Below are positions 15,374 through 24,239 of a stretch of DNA of 64,000 bases, in pieces. The translations under genes and the position numbers were made by a program. The DNA is from Geothrix sp. PMB-07. Its GTDB lineage: Bacteria; Acidobacteriota; Holophagae; Holophagales; Holophagaceae. The stretch is taken from the NCBI RefSeq assembly GCF_030758935.1, contig NZ_CP132333.1, positions 1,612,992 to 1,676,991 on the forward strand, read 5' to 3'. Every line of letters starts with the position of its first letter. Positions within the stretch are counted from its first letter, which is position 1. The notes under the pieces are model-generated. The model was not told the DNA's origin. It ran no database searches and worked only from the letters and a program-made list of their open reading frames with translations.

Positions 15374-16174
15374 ATGTCCATCCGAATCGGTACGGCTGTG
15401 GCAGCGACGCTGGGCCTGGTTGCCTGCACTTCCAGCACCACCAGTGAGATCCAGGTGAAGAACACCGATGCCGCCTCTTTGAAGGCCTCGCCCGCCGGTG
15501 TGGCCACCACGGTGTTCACGGATCTGGAAAGCATCCGCCCCGACAACCTGGCCACGGGCACCTCCAGCAGCGGCTGTGTCACGGTGAGCCCCCTCAGCCC
15601 GACCAGCTTCCGGTACACCTTCAATGGCTGCCAGTCAGCCAACGGCGGCACCATGACTGGCACGGTCACCGTCACAACCTCGGGGACGGGTACGGTGGTG
15701 AACAATGCCCTCTTTGATGTGGTTGTGACCGACGCCACAAGTTCCTGGCATTACGCAGGGACCAAGGTCATCACGCTCAATGCCTCGGCAAGGACCGCCT
15801 CCCTCACGGTCCCCGATGGCCAACCCTTCACCGTTTCCCACCAGGTCACGGCCGACGCTTCCAAGAACAAGGCCTGGACGTATACCACCAGCCTGCAGGC
15901 GGATTGGTCGAATGCCAGCGCCGTGAGGTTCTGGGGCGAGTACGCCTTCCATCAGGCCCAGCCGGTGGGTGACACCATGACGGTGACCATCCCGCAGGTC
16001 ATGCCGCTCACCTGGTCGCCTGGTTGCGCCTATCCCAGCGCGGGTGTGTTGAACCTTTCCCTTCCACCGGCCAGTGCAGAGGTGCGCTTCAACACCTCCA
16101 TCACCGATGCGACGGTGCAGCAGGGCTGCGGCGTGATCACCATCAATGGCTACCGGCTGGCCTTGGGGCAGTGA
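15374..16174 (+). CDS. Putative lipoprotein of unknown function
   Basis: 266 residues. The N-terminus MSIRIGTAVAATLGLVAC has a lipobox (LVAC, Cys at 18), so it should be a lipid-anchored envelope protein. The rest is Thr/Ser-rich and beta-strand-like (TMTGTVTVTTSGTGTVV) with four further Cys residues that could form disulphides. No family recognised. I preferred the ATG at 15374 to the upstream in-frame ATG at 15305 because GGGAGG stands 7 bp before it and the lipobox then lies at the right distance. A bidirectional terminator hairpin follows. Confidence 0.7.
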   Translation: MSIRIGTAVAATLGLVACTSSTTSEIQVKNTDAASLKASPAGVATTVFTDLESIRPDNLATGTSSSGCVTVSPLSPTSFRYTFNGCQSANGGTMTGTVTVTTSGTGTVVNNALFDVVVTDATSSWHYAGTKVITLNASARTASLTVPDGQPFTVSHQVTADASKNKAWTYTTSLQADWSNASAVRFWGEYAFHQAQPVGDTMTVTIPQVMPLTWSPGCAYPSAGVLNLSLPPASAEVRFNTSITDATVQQGCGVITINGYRLALGQ

Positions 16175-16190
16175 AGCCCATGGCGTCATG

Positions 16191-16219
16191 AACAGGCCCC
16201 GCCGATGCGGGGCCTGTTG
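16191..16219. terminator. Bidirectional terminator hairpin
   Basis: AACAGGCCCCGC pairs with GCGGGGCCTGTT across the tetraloop CGAT, in the gap between the convergent lipoprotein and outer-membrane protein genes. It could serve both strands. Confidence 0.7.
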
Positions 16220-16239
16220 CTGGATGCAACGGCTCGAGA

Positions 16240-17019
16240 CTAGAAGCGCAGGACAACGCCAAAGCCGGTACCCTGGCGGTCCAGCCGGATCTCGAGGTCG
16301 TCCTTGACCGAGCCATTGGGCACATCCAATTTTTCCGTATCCGTGAACACCCGCACTCCCAGCCATCGCACCGGGAAATAGCGCAGGTCGGCGCCGACGT
16401 GATGGTAAGTGGCTCCCTTTGCGCTGAGCAGGTGGTAGTAGCCCTTGGCGATGATCCGTTTGTCGAAGGCGTTGAAGCCTGTGGAGAGTCCGATCTGCGG
16501 GATGGGCAGGGGCACCTTCTCGGTGACGGGGGGGACATAGGCCGTGGTCAGCGGTTCATAGGCAGAGGCGGTCATGTCGAGGTCCCACACACGTGCCCCG
16601 AGATCGATGCCGATCCAGAACTGGGGCCAGGTGAGGGCGCGGATGGTCCAGTTGAAGGTGTAGTCCTTGAGCTTGACGTTGGAGTCGACCAGGGCCCCCG
16701 CATGGAAGGTGGTGCCATTGAGCTGCACATCTTTCTGGATGAAGTTGTGGCCACGATAGTCCTGCTCTTCGCCTGAGAATTCAACGCCGAAGCGGGGCCC
16801 TTGGTACTCCAGGCTGAGGCCAAGCTTCGTGGAATCCTTCTGGAGGCCGAAGTCGTCCTGGAGATCTACCCTCAGGGGTTTTCCGTCCTGAATGCCCTTG
16901 AAGTGGCCTTCGAAAGTGGGTCCCACGCGATGCAGATCGAACTGGAAGGTGCGATCCAGGTCGCCGGAGAGCAATGGCACACAGGAGATGAGGCCTAGCA
17001 TCAGGCCGGTCCGGTTCAT
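16240..17019 (-). CDS. Putative outer-membrane beta-barrel protein
   Basis: 259 residues from the ATG at 17019, which follows AAGGAG by 6 bp; a longer frame to 17292 has no support. It has a signal peptide (LMLGLISCVPLLSG), then alternating hydrophobic strands (TKLGLSLEYQGPRFGVEFSG, YTFNWTIRALTW, QFWIGIDLGARVWDLDM) and a final Arg-Phe, the usual BAM recognition ending. It is probably a small barrel of 8-10 strands. No specific family or ligand recognised. Confidence 0.65.
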   Translation of the reverse strand: MNRTGLMLGLISCVPLLSGDLDRTFQFDLHRVGPTFEGHFKGIQDGKPLRVDLQDDFGLQKDSTKLGLSLEYQGPRFGVEFSGEEQDYRGHNFIQKDVQLNGTTFHAGALVDSNVKLKDYTFNWTIRALTWPQFWIGIDLGARVWDLDMTASAYEPLTTAYVPPVTEKVPLPIPQIGLSTGFNAFDKRIIAKGYYHLLSAKGATYHHVGADLRYFPVRWLGVRVFTDTEKLDVPNGSVKDDLEIRLDRQGTGFGVVLRF

Positions 17020-17341
17020 GGTGGGCTCCTTGTCGATACTCCCGAATCGGCACCGGAGGAGTCCGGCATGCATTCTGGCCCGAATGAGGCGGGGCGCCAT
17101 TGGAGGGCCGTCCGCTGCGAGCCGAAATGGCCAAAAGCCCCGTAGAATGGGCGTTTTGAGGGCATCGGATAGGCCTTCGTAGCGGCTCACCTGCGGGATT
17201 CCTGCATCCCCGGCCAAACGATTTGCATTCTGAATGCTTGATCTCATCCAGATTTGAGGCAATATCCAAGCGGCAAGGCGTTCGCGCCCCACCCATCAAC
17301 AACCCGCGCCCGATGGCGCTTTCACACACAGGAGGCCTCTC
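17020..17341. other. Intergenic region upstream of HU
   Basis: 322 bp between the divergent outer-membrane protein and HU genes. An imperfect inverted repeat at 17132-17158 (CAAAAGCCC versus GGGCGTTTTG, one-base bulge) encloses a TAGAAT. Nearer HU, TTGATC (17238-17243) and CAATAT (17260-17265) at 16-bp spacing form only a weak promoter match. No gene seen. Confidence 0.4.
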
Positions 17342-17668
17342 TTGGCCGAAAACCTCTCCAAGGCTGAAATCGTCGATGTGGTCGCCAAGGCCGCCGACAT
17401 CACCAAAACGGCTGCTGCCACGGCGATCAACTGTGTCCTCGAGACCATCGCCACCCACGTGAACAAGGGTGGAAAGGTCGCTCTCGTCGGCTTCGGCACC
17501 TTCAGCCAGAAGAGCCGCAAGGCTCGCACGGGCCGCAACCCCCAGACGGGCGAGCCCATCAAGATCGCCGCCTCGAAGTCCATGAGCTTCAAGGCCTCGA
17601 AGGCTGCCAAGGCTGCCAAGCCCAAGGCGAAGGCTGCCAAGCCCGCCAAGGCTGCCAAGAAGAAGTAA
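17342..17668 (+). CDS. HU-family DNA-binding protein with Lys/Ala-rich tail
   Basis: Histone-like nucleoid protein. Residues 1-85 are a normal HU fold: NLSKAEIVDVVAKAA, then VGFGTFSQKSRKARTGRNPQTGEPIKI with the DNA-intercalating arm. Residues 86-108 are an added Lys/Ala/Pro tail made of KAAK, KPKAK and KPAK units, like the basic tails on some actinobacterial and acidobacterial HU proteins, which strengthen non-specific DNA binding. The start is TTG at 17342, supported by AGGAGG 8 bp upstream. A strong terminator follows, so it is monocistronic. Confidence 0.9.
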   Translation: MAENLSKAEIVDVVAKAADITKTAAATAINCVLETIATHVNKGGKVALVGFGTFSQKSRKARTGRNPQTGEPIKIAASKSMSFKASKAAKAAKPKAKAAKPAKAAKKK

Positions 17669-18206
17669 GCACCTCTTCGCTGCAGGAAAGGGGCCTCATG
17701 GCCCCTTTTTTTGCGCCCGCCCGCGGCGCCGCGGTACTCGCCTTCAGGCGGTGCGACCGGTTCGGATTGAACCGGCCGCATCGACCACGCACCTCGCCCG
17801 GAACCTGCTTCGGATTTGCCACATGGTCAAAACGCAGAGGAGCTTGGCTGTAAATTATGTATTACCGCTCGACGCCCTTATGCCTAAGGCCCATAAGCTG
17901 GTTTTCAGCCAGTTGGGTACATGCCGAATGAGGGAATTTTCCGCATCCCTGCCAAGAGGTGTTTAGACCAGGCACCTTTTTATAACACCTTTGTTTCCAA
18001 AAAATCACATAAACACGTGCATCTAAGTGGGCTTTGCTACACACTTGGTCAACTCTTCTGCCGTTTTTGATGGACTCAGGCTGGACGCCCGTTTAGCTTG
18101 AATTCGTCTGTTACAGCCCAGCGACCGGTGCCCCATTTCCTCAGGTCTTCTGGTGCGTGTCCCCTTTCCCCTTGTCCCCTAACCCCCACTCATATGGAGT
18201 CCAACC
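17669..18206. other. Long intergenic region upstream of the porin
   Basis: 538 bp without a convincing gene. It holds the HU terminator, a perfect 7-bp inverted repeat CCGGTTC/GAACCGG (17757-17775, 5-nt loop), and an AT-rich stretch (about 17830-18080) with a weak AGGTG/CACCT hairpin followed by Ts (17957-17980). The AT-rich stretch probably holds the porin promoter. The open frame 17751-17966 lacks a ribosome site and family features. Confidence 0.45.
17687..17713 (+). terminator. Rho-independent terminator of the HU gene
   Basis: AAAGGGGCC, a TCAT loop, GGCCCC and seven Ts, 19 bp after the HU stop. Confidence 0.88.
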
Positions 18207-19517
18207 ATGAAGATCACCCGCATCGCCGGTATCGCAGCGCTGCTCGCCGCCGGGTTCACCCAGGCCCAGGCCCAGACTCCCGCCGTCAAGTTCGACGGCG
18301 CCCTGATCGAGTTCTGGTACACCCAGATGCTCGACAACAACCTGCGCTACAACTCCCCGGCCAAGTCCTACTACGACGGCCTGAGCTCCTCCCAGGCCAA
18401 CGTCGGCAACGCCCAGGGCAGCCTGGGCCGGTTCCAGGAGAACACCTTCGCCATCAAGCGCTCCGAGGTCTACCTCAGCGGCAAGGTGTCGGATGACGTC
18501 AGCTGGAACGTGATGTTCGATCCCAACAACAGCGCCAACGGCACCGGCAACAACGTGCTGCAGGACGCGGTGGTGACTTGGGCTTTCGCCAAGGGCTTCA
18601 CCCTGAAGGCCGGCCAGTTCAAGATGCCGACCACCTATGAATCCACACTGGTCTCGGCCCGCGAGATCCTCTTCTTCGACCGCACCCAGTTGAGCCGTCT
18701 CCTCGGTGAGCGCCGCGACCGGGGTGCCTGGTTCAGCTACGGCTATGGCGATGCCGCCGGTTTCCAGGGCAAGCTCAATGTCGCCATCTCCAACGGCACC
18801 TCCGATGACGGCAGCACCGGCAAGAACAACGATGCCAATGCCCAGAAGGATTGGACCTTCCGCTTTGATGGCGGCTACGGCACCGCCCACAAGTTCGGTT
18901 TCTGGTATCGCGAAGGCGAGACCGGCCTGAAGAGCAGCGCCACCGTGGCGGGCACCACCGCCGCCTGGGGCGCCACTGGCGCGACGGCCGCGCAGATCCT
19001 GGACAACCGGGACAAGACCACGGCCCAGGGTGTGTTCTATGCCTATGACGACAGCACCTGGCACGCCGATTTCGAGTACGCCACCGGTCTCCTGGGCCGC
19101 CGCTTCCCCACCCTCTATGACACGACTGCCTCGGCCGTGAAGCGCGAGCACCTCGACCAGAAGTTCACCGGCTACGCCCTCACCGGCGTCTATAAGATGG
19201 GCGCCCACTGGCTGACCGCCCGTTACGACCTGATGAACTACAACTCCGGCGACAAGTGGTACACGGCCTTCAACCCCTACAAGGAAAGCGCCGTGGGCAC
19301 ACCCCTGCTCGTGAACGGCGCCCCCGTGGACTACACGCCCAAGTACACCGAGATCACCGTGGGTTACAACTACCTCTTCGTGCCCACCAAGCAGACGGCG
19401 GGCAAGCTGAAGCTGGACTACATCACGCGCAGCAAGAACTTCCTGATTCCCCGTGCTGGCCAGACGGGCGAGCAGGGCGGCAACAGCCTCGTCGCTTCTC
19501 TGATGGTCGCCTTCTGA
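18207..19517 (+). CDS. Phosphate-selective porin O/P-like outer-membrane protein
   Basis: 436 residues with a signal peptide ending AQAQ and a 16-strand-type barrel ending in Phe. The OprO/OprP family pattern is visible: IKRSEVYLSGKVSDDVSWNVMFDP, then LKAGQFKMPTTYESTLVSAREILFFDRTQLSRLLGERRDRGAWF, and GYNYLFVPTKQTAGKLKLDYI near the end. Codon choice is strongly biased to GC-ending preferred codons, more than in neighbouring genes, which points to high expression. It has its own long upstream region and its own terminator. In this family the ion may be phosphate or another anion, so the substrate is not fixed. Confidence 0.82.
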   Translation: MKITRIAGIAALLAAGFTQAQAQTPAVKFDGALIEFWYTQMLDNNLRYNSPAKSYYDGLSSSQANVGNAQGSLGRFQENTFAIKRSEVYLSGKVSDDVSWNVMFDPNNSANGTGNNVLQDAVVTWAFAKGFTLKAGQFKMPTTYESTLVSAREILFFDRTQLSRLLGERRDRGAWFSYGYGDAAGFQGKLNVAISNGTSDDGSTGKNNDANAQKDWTFRFDGGYGTAHKFGFWYREGETGLKSSATVAGTTAAWGATGATAAQILDNRDKTTAQGVFYAYDDSTWHADFEYATGLLGRRFPTLYDTTASAVKREHLDQKFTGYALTGVYKMGAHWLTARYDLMNYNSGDKWYTAFNPYKESAVGTPLLVNGAPVDYTPKYTEITVGYNYLFVPTKQTAGKLKLDYITRSKNFLIPRAGQTGEQGGNSLVASLMVAF

Positions 19518-19552
19518 TTTGACGTAACAGGCTGATTTCTTTTCAGCTGCGG

Positions 19553-19599
19553 AACCACGGGATACCTGGGTCACAACCCATGGGTCCCGTGGTTTTTTT
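19553..19599 (+). terminator. Rho-independent terminator of the porin gene
   Basis: CCACGGGA pairs with TCCCGTGG around an inner imperfect hairpin (CTGGGT/ACCCATGG) and is followed by seven Ts. Confidence 0.85.
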
Positions 19600-19661
19600 G
19601 ATGGGGATAGGTGTAGACTCCCGGACACCATCCATCCATACCATTTTGATCGGGAGCACCC

Positions 19662-20807
19662 ATGCGAAAGCACCTCCTGGCCCTGGGCGTTGCCACGGCC
19701 CTCTCTCCTTGCCTGATGGCCCAGAAGATCGGCGTCATCAACACCATGAGCGGTGCCGAAGCGCCCATCGGCGAAAACATCACCAACGGCATCAAGTTGG
19801 CCGAAGAGGATCTGAAGAAGAAGGGCTACAACCTGCACCTGGTATGGGAGGACGACACGGGCAAGCCGCAGATCTCCATGAGCGCCATGGAGAAGCTGGC
19901 CACCCGCGACAACGTGGCGGGCGTGGTGGGGCCTTACACGTCCGCTTGCTCCAATGCCGTGGCCAAGCTGGCGGAGAAGTACAAGGTGCCGCTTCTGATT
20001 CCCGCCGCCGCCAAGGAGGAGATCACCCGTCAGGGTCTCAAGTTCGTCTTCCGCATGAACGCACCGGCGGACAAGTATGCCTCCAGCCTCATCGATGCGG
20101 CCCTGACGCTCGGCAAGGCGAAGACCATCGCCTTCGTGTACGAGAATACCGACTTCGGCACCTCCACCTCGAAGACGGCCAAGGACTATGTGGCCAAGAA
20201 AGGCCTCCAGGTGGTGGGCGATGTGGCCTACCCCAAGGGGTCCGCGGACTACCGTTCGAGCTTGGCCCAGATCAAATCGAAGAATCCGGATCTGGTCTTC
20301 ATGGTGTCCTACGTGGCCGATGCCATCTTGCTCATGCGGCAGTCCAAGGAAGTGGGGCTCCAGCCCCAGGCTTTCCTCGGCGCGGGTGCCGGTTTCACCA
20401 CGGTCGAGTTCGCCAAGGAGAAGGCCATCTCAGAGGGCGTCATCTCCTGCACCCAGTGGACCGATGATGTGAATTGGCCGGGCGCCAAGGATTTTGGTGC
20501 CCGCTACAAGGCCAAATTCGGCAAGGAACCCACCTATCACGCAGCCTGCGCCTACGCTTCCATGGTGATCATGGCGGAGACCGCGAAGAACGCGGGCGGC
20601 GACCGAGCCAAGACCCGTGATGGGCTCAAGGGCGGCAAGTGGAACGGCATCATGGGCGAGGTGCAATTCGCCGACTACGACGGGTTCAACAACCAGAACA
20701 ACCACACGATGCTGGTGCAGCAGATCATCGCGGGGAGCTACGAAACGATCCTGCCCGCACCGTTCGCGACGAAGAAGGCGGTCTATCCCTTCCCCAAGTG
20801 GAAGTGA
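19662..20807 (+). CDS. livK: Branched-chain amino-acid ABC transporter substrate-binding protein
   Basis: 381-residue periplasmic binding protein of the Leu/Ile/Val (PBP type I) class. It has a signal peptide cleaved near LMAQ, then KIGVINTMSGAEAPIGENITNGIKLAEEDL, the usual first lobe. VVGPYTSACSNAVAKLAEKYKVP and AFVYENTDFGTSTSKTAKDY match LivJ/K landmarks. There is no lipobox. It heads a complete liv operon with both permeases and both ATPases in order. The exact ligand (Leu, Ile, Val or a related amide) is not decided by sequence. Confidence 0.9.
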   Translation: MRKHLLALGVATALSPCLMAQKIGVINTMSGAEAPIGENITNGIKLAEEDLKKKGYNLHLVWEDDTGKPQISMSAMEKLATRDNVAGVVGPYTSACSNAVAKLAEKYKVPLLIPAAAKEEITRQGLKFVFRMNAPADKYASSLIDAALTLGKAKTIAFVYENTDFGTSTSKTAKDYVAKKGLQVVGDVAYPKGSADYRSSLAQIKSKNPDLVFMVSYVADAILLMRQSKEVGLQPQAFLGAGAGFTTVEFAKEKAISEGVISCTQWTDDVNWPGAKDFGARYKAKFGKEPTYHAACAYASMVIMAETAKNAGGDRAKTRDGLKGGKWNGIMGEVQFADYDGFNNQNNHTMLVQQIIAGSYETILPAPFATKKAVYPFPKWK

Positions 20808-20869
20808 TGGACTTTCTGCCAAGACCCACTGAACCGAACCGGGGCTGACACCACGGAGGTGAAGCGTCC

Positions 20870-21739
20870 ATGGCCGTCTTCATGCAATCGCTCCTCAGCG
20901 GCATCCTCATCGGAGGGGTGTACGCGCTCATCGGCATCGGCCTGACCCTGATCTTCGGCGTCATGCGGGTCATCAACTTCGCCCACGGCGACATCCTCAT
21001 GGTGGGGATGTATCTCACCTACATTTTGTTCAGTTGGCTGCACATCGACCCCTTCATGTCGGTGCTTATCACCTTCCCGCTGATGTTCCTCTTCGGGGGC
21101 TTCCTCCAGAAGGTGTTCATCAACCGGGTGCTCAACGCCCTCGCCCAGAACCAGATTCTGCTGACCATTGGTCTGGGATTGGTCATGAGCAACACCGTGA
21201 TGCTCATCTTCACCTCCGACTACAAGATCATCTCCACCTCCTACTCCTCCTCCACCATCCAGGTCGGAGGTGGCGTGGCGGTGTCCACACCGCTGCTCAT
21301 CTCCTTCTGCATCACCGCCGCCATCACCGCGGCGCTGTACTGGTTCCTGCTCAAAACGGACACGGGCCAGGCCATCCGAGCCACGGCCCAGGACCGCGAA
21401 GCCGCCCAACTCATGGGCATCAACGTGAAGCGCATGTCCATCATCGCCTTCGGCCTTGGCGCCGCCTTCGCGGGAACGGCCGGGGCCCTGATCTCGCCCA
21501 CCTACTACATCTTCCCCCAGGTGGGCGGGGTGTTCACGCTGAAGGCCTTCGTCATCACGGTGCTGGGCGGCATGGGCAGCGTGGTGGGGGCCACCCTGGG
21601 CGGCATCCTCATCGGCATCACGGAATCCCTGAGTGCGGTTTACATCTCCTCGGGCTGGAAGGATGTGGTGGTCTTCGTCCTCTTCCTGCTGGTGCTCCTG
21701 TTCAGGCCCGCGGGCTTGATGGGCAAGTCCCGGACCTGA
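20870..21739 (+). CDS. livH: Branched-chain amino-acid ABC transporter permease LivH
   Basis: 289 residues, eight or so membrane segments. SLLSGILIGGVYALIGIGLTLIFGVMRVINFAHGDILM is the textbook LivH N-terminus. The EAA-like coupling loop falls at QAIRATAQDREAAQLMGINV. The ATG at 20870 has GGAGGTG 9 bp upstream. It pairs with LivM to form the membrane channel. Confidence 0.94.
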   Translation: MAVFMQSLLSGILIGGVYALIGIGLTLIFGVMRVINFAHGDILMVGMYLTYILFSWLHIDPFMSVLITFPLMFLFGGFLQKVFINRVLNALAQNQILLTIGLGLVMSNTVMLIFTSDYKIISTSYSSSTIQVGGGVAVSTPLLISFCITAAITAALYWFLLKTDTGQAIRATAQDREAAQLMGINVKRMSIIAFGLGAAFAGTAGALISPTYYIFPQVGGVFTLKAFVITVLGGMGSVVGATLGGILIGITESLSAVYISSGWKDVVVFVLFLLVLLFRPAGLMGKSRT

Positions 21740-21749
21740 GGAGGACGCC

Positions 21750-22799
21750 ATGACCAACAGCCTCCTCAAACCCTCCGCGGGCATCCTGATCCTGGCCATT
21801 CTTTTTGCCCTGCCCAGGTTCGTGGAGAGCCCCTACGCGCTGCACATGATGATCCTTCTGTTTCTGAGCGTCTCTCAGGGCCAGAGCTGGAACATCCTCG
21901 GTGGTTACGCGGGTCAACACTCCGTGGGCCATGCGGCCTACTTCGGCGTGGGCGCCTACACCACCATGATGCTCATGCACACGAAGCAGATCGCCCCCTG
22001 GATCGGCGTCTGGGCTGGCGTGGGGCTGGTGGTTCTGGTGGCCCTGGTCATCGGCAGCATCTGCTTCCGCCTGCGCGGTCCCTACTTCGTGCTGGCTTCC
22101 ATCGCCGTGGCGGAGATCCTCCGACTGTCAGCCATCAACCTGACCACCCTCACCAATGGCGCCGAGGGCATTCTGGCCACGGAGCTGCCACCCTTCAAGG
22201 TGGGCGCCACCTTGATCACCGACTTCTCCACCAAGGTGCCCTTCTACCACATCGGCCTGGTGCTGGCCCTGGCCACCATCGCCATCACCTATTGGGTGCA
22301 GCACTCCAAACTCGGCTACTTCCTGCAGGCCATCCGGGAGGATCAGGATGCCGCCCACTCCCTGGGCATTCCCATCTCGCGCTACAAGAACATCGCCCTG
22401 GTGATCTCCGCGGTGCTCACCTCGCTGGCGGGCAGCTTCTACGGCATCTACGTGGGGTTCGTCGATCCCCCCACGGTGCTGGGGCTGGATGTCTCCGTCC
22501 AGATCATGCTCATCTGCATCATCGGCGGCATGGGCACGCTCTGGGGGCCGGTGCTGGGCTCCCTGGTGCTGGTGCCGCTGTCGGAGGCCCTGCGGAGCAA
22601 CCTGATCACCGAGGCCCTGGTGAAGGTGGGCGCAGTGAACGCGGATTCCCGCACAGGCCTGTTCCTGAAGGAGAACCTCTCGCACGCCCACGTGCTGCTC
22701 TACGGGATCCTGGTGGTGCTGGTGATCCTCTTCATGCCCGATGGCCTCATGGGCTTCTTCCGGAGGCTGACCGCACGCCGTCAGCGGGAGGCGGTTTGA
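21750..22799 (+). CDS. livM: Branched-chain amino-acid ABC transporter permease LivM
   Basis: 349 residues, multiple TM segments. NILGGYAGQHSVGHAAYFGVGAYTTMML and the coupling loop LQAIREDQDAAHSLGIPISRYK identify LivM. It starts 10 bp after livH with GGAGGA as ribosome site, and its TGA overlaps the livG ATG. A short insert (LITEALVKVGAVNADSRTG) precedes the last membrane segment, at a position that varies in the family. Confidence 0.93.
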   Translation: MTNSLLKPSAGILILAILFALPRFVESPYALHMMILLFLSVSQGQSWNILGGYAGQHSVGHAAYFGVGAYTTMMLMHTKQIAPWIGVWAGVGLVVLVALVIGSICFRLRGPYFVLASIAVAEILRLSAINLTTLTNGAEGILATELPPFKVGATLITDFSTKVPFYHIGLVLALATIAITYWVQHSKLGYFLQAIREDQDAAHSLGIPISRYKNIALVISAVLTSLAGSFYGIYVGFVDPPTVLGLDVSVQIMLICIIGGMGTLWGPVLGSLVLVPLSEALRSNLITEALVKVGAVNADSRTGLFLKENLSHAHVLLYGILVVLVILFMPDGLMGFFRRLTARRQREAV

Positions 22800-23518
22800 T
22801 GGCCATCCTCGAGATCCAGAAGGTCAGCAAGTTCTTCGGTGGCCTGGCCGCCAATTCCAATGTGTCCTTCTCCGTAGAGGAGGGCAGCATCATGGGCCTC
22901 ATCGGACCCAACGGGGCGGGCAAGACCACCCTCTTCAACTGCATCACGGGCTACTACCCCCCATCGAGGGGGGAGATCCTCTTCGATGGCCGCCGCATGA
23001 ATGGCCTCGATCCCGACAAGGTCTGCATGCTGGGCATGGTGCGCACCTGGCAGAAGGTACGGCCCCTGGCGAAGCTTTCTGTGGTGGACAACGTCATGGT
23101 GGGGGCCCTGGCTCGCACCGCCTCGCTGAAGGTCGCCCGGGCCTTGGCCATGGAACAGCTCCGAGTGGTGCGCATGGAGCACAGGGCTGATTTCCCGGCT
23201 GGGGGCCTGCCCATCGGAGAGCGAAAGAAGCTGGAGGTGGCGCGCTCCCTGGCCACGCAGCCGAAGCTCCTGCTGTTGGATGAGGTCATGGGCGGCCTGA
23301 ATCCGGCGGAGAGTGAGGAGATCATCCAGCTCATCCTCGACATCAAGGCGCGCGGCCTCACACAGATGGTCATCGAGCACGACATGAAGGCCATCATGCG
23401 CATCTCGGACCGCATCGTGGTGCTGGCCTCGGGCGAAAAGCTCATGGAAGGATCGCCCCAGGAAGTCGTCAGCCATCCGGAAGTGATCAGCGCCTACCTG
23501 GGTGAGAGCCATGCTTAG
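22799..23518 (+). CDS. livG: Branched-chain amino-acid ABC transporter ATPase LivG
   Basis: 239 residues. Walker A GPNGAGKT, Q-loop region RTWQKVRPL and Walker B LLLLDEVMGG are present. The ABC signature is changed to PIGERKKLEVAR where LivG usually has Y/L-GQQRR. The frame is open far upstream, but the ATG at 22799 overlaps the livM stop (TGATG) and gives the standard length. Couples ATP hydrolysis to uptake together with LivF. Confidence 0.93.
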   Translation: MAILEIQKVSKFFGGLAANSNVSFSVEEGSIMGLIGPNGAGKTTLFNCITGYYPPSRGEILFDGRRMNGLDPDKVCMLGMVRTWQKVRPLAKLSVVDNVMVGALARTASLKVARALAMEQLRVVRMEHRADFPAGGLPIGERKKLEVARSLATQPKLLLLDEVMGGLNPAESEEIIQLILDIKARGLTQMVIEHDMKAIMRISDRIVVLASGEKLMEGSPQEVVSHPEVISAYLGESHA

Positions 23519-24215
23519 GGTCGAGAAGCTCACCTTCGCCTACGGTGACCTCAAGGTGCTTTGGGACGTGGATCTGGAGGTGAAGGAAGGCGAGATCGTC
23601 ACGGTGGTGGGCGCCAACGGCGCCGGGAAATCCACCACGCTCAAGAACATCTCCCGGCTGGTGAAGCCCACTTCGGGCAGCCTCATCTTCCAGGGGCGCG
23701 ACCTCACCCGGCTGCAGCCCCATCAGGTGGTGGAGGCGGGCGTGGTGCAAGTGCCTGAAGGCCGCCGCATCTTCCCCGAGATGACGGTGCTGGAGAACCT
23801 CCGCATGGGTTCTTATGTGAAGGCCACCCGGGCGGATCGTCAGAAAAACATTGATTGGGTGTTCGAGCTGTTTCCCCGGCTCAAGGAAAGGGAGAAGCAG
23901 CTGGGTGGGACGATGTCCGGCGGGGAGCAGCAGATGCTGGCCATCGCCCGGGGGCTCATGGCCAATCCCAAAATCCTGCTCCTGGACGAGCCCTCTTTGG
24001 GGCTTTCCCCCTTGCTTGTCAAAAACATTTTCGACATCATCATCGGCATTAACCAGCTGGGCGTTACCATCCTTCTGGTGGAGCAGAACGTCTACCAGTC
24101 CCTCCGCATCTCGCACCGGGCCTACGTGATGGAAACCGGGCGGGTCGTGCTCACGGGCAAGGGGGATGAGCTGCTCAACAACGACCACATCAAAAAAGCC
24201 TTCCTAGGCATGTAA
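23511..24215 (+). CDS. livF: Branched-chain amino-acid ABC transporter ATPase LivF
   Basis: 234 residues from the ATG at 23511, which overlaps the end of livG by 8 bp. Walker A GANGAGKS, intact signature MSGGEQQMLAIARGL, Walker B ILLLDEPSLGLSP and the switch region VEQNV are present, as expected for LivF. The C-terminal KKAFLGM is close to the family ending. Last of the five transporter genes. Confidence 0.94.
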   Translation: MLRVEKLTFAYGDLKVLWDVDLEVKEGEIVTVVGANGAGKSTTLKNISRLVKPTSGSLIFQGRDLTRLQPHQVVEAGVVQVPEGRRIFPEMTVLENLRMGSYVKATRADRQKNIDWVFELFPRLKEREKQLGGTMSGGEQQMLAIARGLMANPKILLLDEPSLGLSPLLVKNIFDIIIGINQLGVTILLVEQNVYQSLRISHRAYVMETGRVVLTGKGDELLNNDHIKKAFLGM

Positions 24216-24239
24216 GCCCGACCATGTGAGGAGCATCCG

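Noticed and set aside
16240-17292. 350-codon version of the outer-membrane protein.
   Set aside because: The extra N-terminus precedes a perfectly good AAGGAG-ATG and signal peptide at 17019 and covers the intergenic region.
17751-17966. 71-codon open frame upstream of the porin.
   Set aside because: It runs through an inverted repeat and AT-rich DNA, has no ribosome site and ends in no recognisable domain.
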